DNA of 8,636 nt from Planctomycetota bacterium (GTDB lineage Bacteria > Planctomycetota > UBA11346). The DNA lies in assembly GCA_947440715.1 (NCBI GenBank), contig CANETI010000092.1:1-8636 (forward strand), read 5' to 3'. Position numbers and translations under genes: made by a program. A model generated the notes under the pieces. That model was not told the DNA's origin. It saw only the letters and a program-made list of their open reading frames with translations, and ran no database searches. This document shows positions 1-6,445 of this stretch, piece by piece (within the stretch, counting starts at the first letter, position 1; each line of letters begins with the position of its first letter).

Positions 1-2
1 GA

Positions 3-1310
3 CAATTAGACGGCATTTATTTGGCATTAGTCTGTGGCTTATCGAGCACGGCGATTGTGGTCAAATTACTCTATGATAAATACGAATTAGATACGTTGGC
101 AGGGCGATTGACGATTGGCATTTTGATTATTCAAGATGTGTACGCGATTTTGGTTCTGGCCTTTCAGCCGAATTTAGCTGATCCGCAAGCGTTACCCATT
201 ATTAAAGCATTAGGTGCTTCGGTCGTGCTGCTGATCGCCGGGTTTGTTATTTCGTCCTTAGTGTTGAAACACGTTTTCGCCGCGATCGCGAAATCGCCAG
301 AATTAGTAGTGGCAACGTCGATTGGCTGGTGCGCACTGGTCGCCGGAGCTGCTGGCGCGATGGGTTTATCGAAAGAGATGGGTGCCTTGGTGGCGGGTTT
401 ATCTATTTCGGCATTTCCTTATAATGTGCATGTCACGGCTAAGACGTTACCGTTACGCGACTTCTTTTTGACCTTATTCTTTTTGTCATTGGGCATGAAA
501 ATCACCATGCCGCGATTGGATTTATTAGGTCCCGTCGTTTTGGTGGTCGCGTTTGTTATCGCGTCCCGTTTCTTGACCATTTATCCATTGTTAGCACTTA
601 GCGGTGCCGGACGGCGCACGTGTTTTTTGACCAGTTTGAATTTGGCGCAATTATCCGAATTTGCGTTAGTTATAGCGGCGTTGGGCGTGAGCTATGGACA
701 CATCAGTGGAGACACGGTGAGCGTGCTTATTTATGCCATGGCGATTACCGCGGTATTATCAAGTTATGCAATTCGCGGTTCGCAGGGATTATTTTACCTC
801 ACCAATCGGTGTATGTCGGCCATCGGTTGGAAATCGACAGATGATAAGTTGGATGTCGCTTCTGCTGCGCATCATCCCGTTGTTATTCTTGGCTACCATC
901 ATGGTGGTCGCGCCTTATTAGCCCATATCAGTGAACAGCATCCAGAATTAATTGAGCAGGTCCTGGTCGCGGACTATAATCCAGAAACATTAGCATCGTT
1001 GCGTAAGCGCGGCATTGCCGCCGCCTTTGTTGATTTATCGAGCGCGGACAGTTTGGAACACGTGCATCTAGCGCATGCGACCATTATTATATCGACTATT
1101 CCGGATATTTTACTGAAGGGGACCACGAATCGAGCGCTGGTTAAAGCTTGTCGAGCTTTAGCGCCCAATGCTCACATTGTTGCTTTGGCAGACACGGTTG
1201 AACAAGAACGTATTTTACAAGAAGCCGGCGCTTCAACCGTTTTAAGTCCACACACCGTGGTTGGTGCCGCATTTAGCCAAATCATTGTTGAGCGCGTCGT
1301 CGCTCATTAA
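3..1310 (+). CDS. Kef-type (CPA2) monovalent cation:proton antiporter with C-terminal TrkA-N domain, N-terminus cut by window edge
   Basis: This is an inner-membrane antiporter that would exchange K+ or Na+ for protons. The frame is open to the left edge with no stop. The in-frame TTG at 21 sits inside the conserved core, so the true start lies upstream, probably about 110 residues away. Recognisable CPA2 motifs are LSSTAIVVKLL just after the edge, then IIQDV (the QD pair of the Kef transport helix), GLSKEMGALVAG, FFLSLGMKI and LAQLSEFALVI. A hydrophobic antiporter domain of many helices runs to about base 800. A cytosolic Rossmann TrkA-N (RCK) domain follows from about 870 to 1250, with VVILGY, an acidic residue ending strand 2 (VLVADYNP) and IISTIPD. 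No TrkA-C domain follows. The dinucleotide loop reads GYHHGG, so the middle glycine of GxGxxG is histidine. The gene converges on the alkyltransferase gene. The family call is firm; ion specificity is unknown. Confidence 0.9.
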   Translation, partial: QLDGIYLALVCGLSSTAIVVKLLYDKYELDTLAGRLTIGILIIQDVYAILVLAFQPNLADPQALPIIKALGASVVLLIAGFVISSLVLKHVFAAIAKSPELVVATSIGWCALVAGAAGAMGLSKEMGALVAGLSISAFPYNVHVTAKTLPLRDFFLTLFFLSLGMKITMPRLDLLGPVVLVVAFVIASRFLTIYPLLALSGAGRRTCFLTSLNLAQLSEFALVIAALGVSYGHISGDTVSVLIYAMAITAVLSSYAIRGSQGLFYLTNRCMSAIGWKSTDDKLDVASAAHHPVVILGYHHGGRALLAHISEQHPELIEQVLVADYNPETLASLRKRGIAAAFVDLSSADSLEHVHLAHATIIISTIPDILLKGTTNRALVKACRALAPNAHIVALADTVEQERILQEAGASTVLSPHTVVGAAFSQIIVERVVAH

Positions 1311-1326
1311 ATTAGCTTGTTAATGA
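1304..1326. repeat. 7-bp inverted repeat joining the two convergent stop codons
   Basis: TCATTAA (1304-1310) and TTAATGA (1320-1326) are perfect inverted copies separated by 9 bases. The repeat exists because both converging genes end in a histidine codon followed by TAA. It could form an AT-rich hairpin in transcripts from either strand. It lacks a GC-rich stem and a T-tract, so it is a poor intrinsic terminator by itself. It is the only structure in the 9-base gap between the genes. Confidence 0.35.
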
Positions 1327-1865
1327 ACCGATTCGTCTGGGCTCATAGGGAATGAAACCTTCTCAATGGCTAATAGCACACGTTTGCAACGTAACCCAAG
1401 TCCGAAGCCGCCGATGCCCGTGCTCGCGACGATGCGATGACAGGGGACGATAATGGGAATGGGATTTCGCCCGACGGCACCGCCAACGGCGCGCGCAGCA
1501 GCAGGGTTGCCGGCTCGTTTGGCGAGATCACCGTAAGTAATGCATGTCCCAAATGGTACTTTGAGCAAATTTTTCAACACGCGACTCGTGAACAGAGGTA
1601 AAAATCGCAGATCCAGGGGCACGGAAAAAGTCTGAGATTGCTGGCGGACGTAAGCAGCTAATTCGTCACTTGCTTGGGTGAGCGTGGGCCGTCGTTCGGT
1701 CCGAATGTGAAAACCAGCCTGTTCCCAAGCGCCTAGGCGTAAATCGTGGTCGCCGAAGTCGGGTAGGGCAACGGCGCATAAGCCAATCTCACTAGCGGCT
1801 AGTTGTACGCGGCCCAATTTGGGCAGCGTCAGTGCGGTGGTGTGGATCGTCAGTTTATCCGTCAT
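1320..1865 (-). CDS. ogt: Methylated-DNA--[protein]-cysteine S-methyltransferase (O6-alkylguanine-DNA alkyltransferase)
   Basis: This is a suicide DNA repair protein that moves the alkyl group from O6-alkylguanine (and more weakly O4-alkylthymine) to its own cysteine. The 181-residue protein matches the usual length of single-domain Ogt/MGMT proteins. The C-terminal half carries the family signature: VPFG and TYGDLA around residues 103-115, RAVGGAVGRNP with the likely arginine finger R125 and hinge N134, then IIVPCHRIV with acceptor C142, and GGFGLGL before KRVLLAIEK. The N-terminal half is weakly conserved, as is normal. The ATG at 1863-1865 starts MTDKLTIH; I see no good Shine-Dalgarno sequence before it. 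There is no Ada-type metal-binding or AraC domain, so this is a repair enzyme and not the adaptive regulator. It is divergent from the sensor-kinase operon. The symbol ogt is chosen by architecture; the enzyme could equally be named as an MGMT. Confidence 0.93.
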   Translation of the reverse strand: MTDKLTIHTTALTLPKLGRVQLAASEIGLCAVALPDFGDHDLRLGAWEQAGFHIRTERRPTLTQASDELAAYVRQQSQTFSVPLDLRFLPLFTSRVLKNLLKVPFGTCITYGDLAKRAGNPAAARAVGGAVGRNPIPIIVPCHRIVASTGIGGFGLGLRCKRVLLAIEKVSFPMSPDESVH

Positions 1866-1986
1866 CGGTGGTTACGATGATTCTGAAGAAAAAGAGACAA
1901 GGTTTTCATCATCGAGTGAAATCGAGTGGGTGAATGGGGTCTTTGCGATAGAGACAGAGGAGCTGCCGAGTCGCCGATTGACCAAA
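1866..1986. promoter_or_regulatory. Divergent intergenic region, expected to hold promoters for ogt and the sensor-kinase operon
   Basis: This 121-base gap separates the divergent starts of the alkyltransferase and the kinase (taking the kinase ATG at 1987), so it must contain or lie next to both promoters. By eye no -35/-10 pair is convincing in either direction. A purine-rich AGAGGAG at 1956-1962 looks like a ribosome binding site but lies 24 bases before the ATG at 1987, which is too far. A tandem direct repeat (separate entry) lies inside. The region is also open in the kinase frame, so a slightly upstream non-ATG start cannot be excluded. Confidence 0.4.
1911..1930 (+). repeat. Tandem 10-bp direct repeat, candidate operator upstream of the kinase operon
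   Basis: ATCGAGTGAA (1911-1920) is followed immediately by ATCGAGTGGG (1921-1930); the first 8 of 10 bases are identical. A 10-bp period places the two copies on the same face of the helix, as in half-sites for head-to-tail response-regulator dimers such as PhoB/OmpR-type proteins. It lies 57 bases before the proposed kinase ATG. The sequence does not match the E. coli Pho box. It could also be chance or part of coding sequence if the kinase starts further upstream. Confidence 0.3.
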
Positions 1987-4842
1987 ATGGTTCTTGAGCA
2001 TGGCATAAGTCTTGTCATCAGTAAGCCCATGCCGGTACCGCCATTTTGGCAATCAGGATTGTTAGGTCAGTCGCTCGTTCCGCTCATGGGCGGAACCATC
2101 ATGGTGATTGGTCTGGCGATTGTGGGCAGTTATTGGATGACCACACAAGGCAGCCGCGACGATCAATTGAGCGGCTTAGCGCAACGCGCCGAAGAGCGGG
2201 CGTTACGCGAACAGGCCATTATTAATCGCGTTGAACGGCAAGTGCGGCAATGTGCGGCGGTGTTGGAGCGCCGCCTTCTGGCGAAAACCACCACCAGCAA
2301 AGTCATTCCCTTACAAGAGGACGGCACTCGTCGGCAATTACCGTTAGACGGTGCACCACCATTAGCTGCTATCGTGACGGGTATTGCGGCTCGTGATCAA
2401 CGGCAAGTTGACGCGGCAACTTGTGCGCGAGATTTATTAGATGAACTAGGCAATACCTTTGCCGAATATCCCGCCAATATGACCATCGCCGTGTCAGGCA
2501 AGTGGATGGCAACGTGGGGGCCGGAGCAGGTAGATTTAGTTGCGGCGATGCTGCCGGGTGACCCGGTTTTATTGCCGGCCGAACAAGCGAATTTAACGCA
2601 AGCCGATCAATTTATGTGGTCGGATGCTTTTATTGAACCAGCCTCTGATCGTTGGCTTATTTCAGCGAGTATAGCTCGTGATGTTCCTGGAATTGGTCGC
2701 ATTTCAATTAGTCAATTATTACCGATTCATGAAATCATGCAGCGCAGTGTCGGCGACGAAGCCGGTGTCACCAAGACCGTCGTCTTTGATAAATTAGGGC
2801 ACGCCCTTGCGGCAACCGGAGAGCTCAAAGCCATTCAATTAGCGGGCGGCAAATTAAAGGTTAGTCAATTAGATGATTCCGTGTTGCGCCGTGCCCAAGT
2901 GATAATTCCAGTATCACATGAAAGCGGTTCGATTATTCACGATCCCGTGTCGCATGGCTGGTTATCCGTGTCGCGCGTACCTGGCCCTGGTTGGACGATG
3001 GCCACGTATTATTCGCGTGATGACATTGATGCGGCGGCACGTTCAACAGCAGCGTGGATTTTTGGTGTGGGTATATTTGTATTAGGCGCCCAGGGTATTT
3101 TATTAATTGTGGTGTTACGTCAGCGCGTCTCGTTACCTTTATTGCGGTTAACGAACGCGACCTCGCTGGTGGCGGCTGACCCGAAGCAAACGCCAACGTT
3201 GTATGAACATCGTCATGACGAAATAGGTGATTTATCGCGCCATTTCATCACCATGGCAAAAACCGTTGCCGAACGCGAGGCGGAGTTACGCCAGAGCAAT
3301 GCGACTTTACGTGAACGCGAAGAATTATCGCGTGCGCTCATTGATAGCGCTGCCGATGCGGTGATCGTGATTTCAGATGGCATTATTACGGAAGCGAATC
3401 CTCGTGCGGTTGATCTTTTTGGCGCTCACGAACAAGGGCTCACGGGCTTAGTGCCTGCGGCTTTAGTTAATGCGGGTCAAATGAATGGAGAAGATGGGAT
3501 GAAGCTGTGGGGGGAATACATTACCGCAGCAAATGAGGGTAAAACGCAACATTTTCCTCTGATGATGTGCCGCAGGCAAGGTGATCATTTCGATGCTGAA
3601 GTTGGTTTAGCGCGCGTTCATTTACCTGGTGCCAATCGTTTATTAGCCGTTATCCGCGATGTCACGACGCGAAACGTCATGGAGCGACAACTCCGCCAAG
3701 GTCAAAAATTAGAATCATTGGGACAATTGGCAGGTGGTGTTGCTCATGATTTTAATAACATGTTAGCTGGCATTATGGGTGCCACCGAATTATTGAGTCA
3801 TGATCCCGCCGCTCATGTCGACATGCAGCGACATTTGCGCAGTATTTTAACCACGTGTGATCGAGCGGCCGGCTTAACGCGAAAATTACTGACGTTTGCG
3901 CGTAAAGGACAATCACAACGCCAGCAAGTTGACTTGCATCAAGTAGTGCGTGATAGCGCAACGATGTTGGGTCATAGTATTGATAAGCGTATCGATATTC
4001 GGTTATCGCTGAACGCGGCACCGTGCACGGTAACGGGAGATGCTGCTCAACTACAAAATGCGATTATTAATTTGGCGCTTAATGCACGTGATGCGATGCC
4101 GAATGGCGGACAAATAACGATTAAGACTCGACTAACTGATATTGAAGTAGAAGACGCGCCACGGCTGGTGGTGCCGTTAAAGTCAGGGACGTACCTGGAA
4201 TTGTCCATTTGTGATACGGGTTCAGGTATTCCGATCGACGTTCAGCCACATGTATTTGAGCCATTTTATACGACCAAAGCAGTAGGTAAGGGAACCGGCT
4301 TAGGCTTGGCTGCGGTATACGGCATGATTGTTGATCACCGAGGATCAATCGCCTTAGAAAGTACACTTGGTAAGGGTACTACCTTTTTTCTTTATCTACC
4401 GCTGTCACGTGAAGGTGTCACGAGTTCATTTATCGATAAGGTTGTGCCTCCACGACCAGATCGCGGCGTGGTGTTAATCGTCGATGATGAGGAAATGGTA
4501 CGTTCTGTTGGACGTCAATTATTAGAAGTGTTGGGTTATGAAGTGATTGAAGCGGCGGATGGTAATGCTGCCGTTGAAATATTTTCACGTCACCATGATC
4601 GAATTGAAGTCGTTTTATTGGATATGGAAATGCCCGGCATGCGTGGTGTCGATTGTTTAAGGGCGTTGCGAACGCGGCGAGAGAATATCCCAGCCATTTT
4701 GTGTAGCGGTTACGCGCGAGATGTATCGCAAGAACAACTGAAAAATGAAGGGTTCTATGCACAGTTGTGCAAACCATATCGCTTGGCCGACCTTGAGCGT
4801 GTGTTGGATGCAGCGGTTATGAGTTCGAGAAAAGAACGCTGA
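1987..4842 (+). CDS. Membrane-bound hybrid sensor histidine kinase (dCache-like sensor, HAMP, PAS, HisKA, HATPase, REC)
   Basis: This inner-membrane signalling kinase is 951 residues long from the ATG at 1987. That ATG leaves a short cytosolic tail before TM1 (about 30-50); the frame itself stays open back to 1819, antisense to ogt. A periplasmic domain of about 300 residues follows, ending in GPGWTMATYY as double-Cache domains do. TM2 is about 357-377. HAMP (about 379-435) has the HDEIG motif. PAS spans about 450-565. HisKA carries GVAHDFNNML with phosphoacceptor H587. The HATPase has N-box NLALNARDAM (about 695-704), DTGSGIP (743-749) and GKGTGLGLA (767-775). The C-terminal REC domain has acidic D833-D834, phosphoacceptor D879, S907 and K929, so all key residues of both modules are present. 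HDFNN places it in the NtrB-like kinase group. There is no HPt or DNA-binding output, so REC may modulate the kinase or pass phosphate to an unlinked partner. Its stop overlaps the porin start. The ligand is unknown. Confidence 0.93.
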   Translation: MVLEHGISLVISKPMPVPPFWQSGLLGQSLVPLMGGTIMVIGLAIVGSYWMTTQGSRDDQLSGLAQRAEERALREQAIINRVERQVRQCAAVLERRLLAKTTTSKVIPLQEDGTRRQLPLDGAPPLAAIVTGIAARDQRQVDAATCARDLLDELGNTFAEYPANMTIAVSGKWMATWGPEQVDLVAAMLPGDPVLLPAEQANLTQADQFMWSDAFIEPASDRWLISASIARDVPGIGRISISQLLPIHEIMQRSVGDEAGVTKTVVFDKLGHALAATGELKAIQLAGGKLKVSQLDDSVLRRAQVIIPVSHESGSIIHDPVSHGWLSVSRVPGPGWTMATYYSRDDIDAAARSTAAWIFGVGIFVLGAQGILLIVVLRQRVSLPLLRLTNATSLVAADPKQTPTLYEHRHDEIGDLSRHFITMAKTVAEREAELRQSNATLREREELSRALIDSAADAVIVISDGIITEANPRAVDLFGAHEQGLTGLVPAALVNAGQMNGEDGMKLWGEYITAANEGKTQHFPLMMCRRQGDHFDAEVGLARVHLPGANRLLAVIRDVTTRNVMERQLRQGQKLESLGQLAGGVAHDFNNMLAGIMGATELLSHDPAAHVDMQRHLRSILTTCDRAAGLTRKLLTFARKGQSQRQQVDLHQVVRDSATMLGHSIDKRIDIRLSLNAAPCTVTGDAAQLQNAIINLALNARDAMPNGGQITIKTRLTDIEVEDAPRLVVPLKSGTYLELSICDTGSGIPIDVQPHVFEPFYTTKAVGKGTGLGLAAVYGMIVDHRGSIALESTLGKGTTFFLYLPLSREGVTSSFIDKVVPPRPDRGVVLIVDDEEMVRSVGRQLLEVLGYEVIEAADGNAAVEIFSRHHDRIEVVLLDMEMPGMRGVDCLRALRTRRENIPAILCSGYARDVSQEQLKNEGFYAQLCKPYRLADLERVLDAAVMSSRKER

Positions 4843-6029
4843 TGCTGAAACGTAGTTGGCAAAAAAAAGGCTTATTTACGGCGGTGATGACCACGGTCGT
4901 GACGGTGCCCCATGGCGCTGCTGAAGAGACGTCGTGGGCTGAGGCGCTGCGTTTAGAGGCGCATGGCTTCGCCAGCTTCGGCTATCTGCAAACGGAAGGT
5001 AATAATTGGTTGGGACAGACGGAAAATGGCACCAGTGAATTTTGGGAAGCGGCAGCCAATGTCATAGCACGTCCGTGGGATCACGTGCGCATTGGCGCGC
5101 AAATATTCGCCCGTGATTTGGTTAAATATGATAACGGTCAGCCGTCATTAGATTGGGCCTATATCGATTATCGCGCAACTGACGCCATTGGCGTTCAGGT
5201 TGGGCGCTTCAAATTGCCACTGGGCCTTTACAACGAAGCCTTGGACATTGATTCAGCGCGGGCGTCGATTTTTCTTCCGCCGTCGGTCTACTCGTTGCGT
5301 AGTCGTGATTTATATATTTCTACCGATGGCGCTAAAGCCTATGGATTGTTGGATATCGGCGGTGGTGGCTCGTTAGAATATGCGGCTTATGGGGGAAAAA
5401 AAGAGTTCAGCATGGATGCTGGTTTTGCTACCTATGTCTCTGAACTAGGGGTTGGGGATCACGTTGACGATATAGTGATGGATTGGCAGGCAGGGGGCTT
5501 TCTCCATTGGCATACGCCACTGGATGGTTTAGGACTGCGATTGAGCGGAACCTACATTGATGACTTTACCGCAGACGCTTTTTTTACCTCAAGTGGTTTA
5601 GCGTCCTATACACGTGCTGATTATATATTTGCTTTTGTGTCCGCTATCTACGAAATGTCGGAGGTGACGATTGCCGCCGAATATTTACGCTTGCGAGGTC
5701 GTGGCGAAACAAATGTCCCAGGCGCAAGCTTGGTTATTCCGTTAATTGATAATTATGAAGGAACGTACATTAATACGACGTGGCATGCAGCGAGCTGGCT
5801 CGATTGTTTCGTTGGAGTAGAGGGCGCTTGGGTGGATGCGTCTGACCGTGATGGCACGCGGGCGTATACGTGGGTAGCCGCGGTTAATCTTATGCCGCTT
5901 TCCAATTGGTCGCTCAAGGTGGAATTTCGCGATGTCTATGGCGAATTAGGGATTAACAAAGGTGACAATCCCGGTGGAATTGAAAATCACTGGCAAGTTC
6001 TTGCACTCAAGACGACGGTCGATTTCTGA
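4842..6029 (+). CDS. Outer-membrane porin-like beta-barrel protein
   Basis: The 395-residue protein is predicted to be exported and inserted in the outer membrane. A signal peptide is clear: KR/KK-rich start, hydrophobic LFTAVMTTVVTV, and cleavage near GAA-EE (about residue 27). The mature protein is rich in alternating aromatic/polar strands and Gly/Tyr/Trp. It begins with AHGFASFGYLQ, typical of a first barrel strand, and ends KTTVDF, the C-terminal phenylalanine signal read by the BAM machinery. A stretch with VGRFKLPLGLYNEA, IFLPPSVYSL and DGAKAYG resembles porins of the phosphate-selective OprP/OprO-like superfamily and related uncharacterised barrels; this rests on memory of the family, not a search. 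The ATG overlaps the kinase TGA by one base (TGATG), with only a purine-rich GAGAAAAGAA upstream, so translation is probably coupled. Solute specificity is unknown. Confidence 0.82.
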   Translation: MLKRSWQKKGLFTAVMTTVVTVPHGAAEETSWAEALRLEAHGFASFGYLQTEGNNWLGQTENGTSEFWEAAANVIARPWDHVRIGAQIFARDLVKYDNGQPSLDWAYIDYRATDAIGVQVGRFKLPLGLYNEALDIDSARASIFLPPSVYSLRSRDLYISTDGAKAYGLLDIGGGGSLEYAAYGGKKEFSMDAGFATYVSELGVGDHVDDIVMDWQAGGFLHWHTPLDGLGLRLSGTYIDDFTADAFFTSSGLASYTRADYIFAFVSAIYEMSEVTIAAEYLRLRGRGETNVPGASLVIPLIDNYEGTYINTTWHAASWLDCFVGVEGAWVDASDRDGTRAYTWVAAVNLMPLSNWSLKVEFRDVYGELGINKGDNPGGIENHWQVLALKTTVDF

Positions 6030-6445
6030 TGCGTTATCTCATCCTTCTTTTGCTGTTGAGTTTTCAGATGTCGTTATCGGCGGCAGTCGTCGTCGCGCAT
6101 AATGACGTGCCTGTCAGTAATCTAGACGAGAGTAAAATTCGTGATTTCTTGCTTGGTCGCACCACGGCTTTTGCAAACGGCCAAACCGTGGTGATTGTGT
6201 TGTGCATGGACAGCGCGGCTGACGACGCGATGAAAAAGATAGTCGATCGCAGCGCAAATTTATTACTGCGTGGCTGGAAGCGGTTGGTGTTTTCAGGTTC
6301 AGGGGCCATGCCATTACAAGCCGCAACAATACAAGACGCGATTGCGCTGGTCGCACGTACTCCAGGTGCGATTACAATCTTGCCGTTGGTGGAATCGGTG
6401 CCGCAGACTTGCCGGATAATTCCTTTGGGTGGAGCGGGAAAATAA
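6029..6445 (+). CDS. Small exported PstS-like substrate-binding-domain protein
   Basis: The 138-residue protein has a strong Sec signal (MRYLILLLLLSFQMSLSA, cleavage near residue 18), giving a mature periplasmic protein of about 120 residues. The pattern after it fits the PBP-like domain seen in compact relatives of the phosphate-binding protein PstS: a VVVAHNDVPVSNL start, DESKIRDFLLGRTTAFANGQ (the usual 'Flgk...W.dG' segment), GWKRLVFSGSGAMP, then an ALVARTPGAITILP segment matching the 'V...pGaIGYv' element. Full PstS proteins are about 320 residues or more, so this is a single-domain form. There is no lipobox cysteine. Start ATG overlaps the porin stop by one base (TGATG). No ABC permease or ATPase genes are adjacent, so a role in sensing is at least as likely as uptake. 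The last 74 bases overlap the oppositely oriented ferritin-like gene. The ligand is inferred only from family resemblance. Confidence 0.75.
   Translation: MRYLILLLLLSFQMSLSAAVVVAHNDVPVSNLDESKIRDFLLGRTTAFANGQTVVIVLCMDSAADDAMKKIVDRSANLLLRGWKRLVFSGSGAMPLQAATIQDAIALVARTPGAITILPLVESVPQTCRIIPLGGAGK

Noticed and set aside
21..23. TTG as the start codon of the antiporter gene
   Set aside because: The frame is open to the window edge and the residues here are the conserved core SSTAIVVKLL segment, which in this family is preceded by about 110 residues including several membrane helices.
2933..3196. Open frame of 87 codons on the minus strand opposite the kinase TM2/HAMP region
   Set aside because: It is antisense to clear membrane and HAMP coding sequence and has no family resemblance.
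4430..4777. Open frame of 115 codons on the minus strand opposite the kinase REC domain
   Set aside because: The plus strand here encodes a REC domain with every key residue. The antisense product is low-complexity in character, rich in His/Arg, with no recognisable motif.
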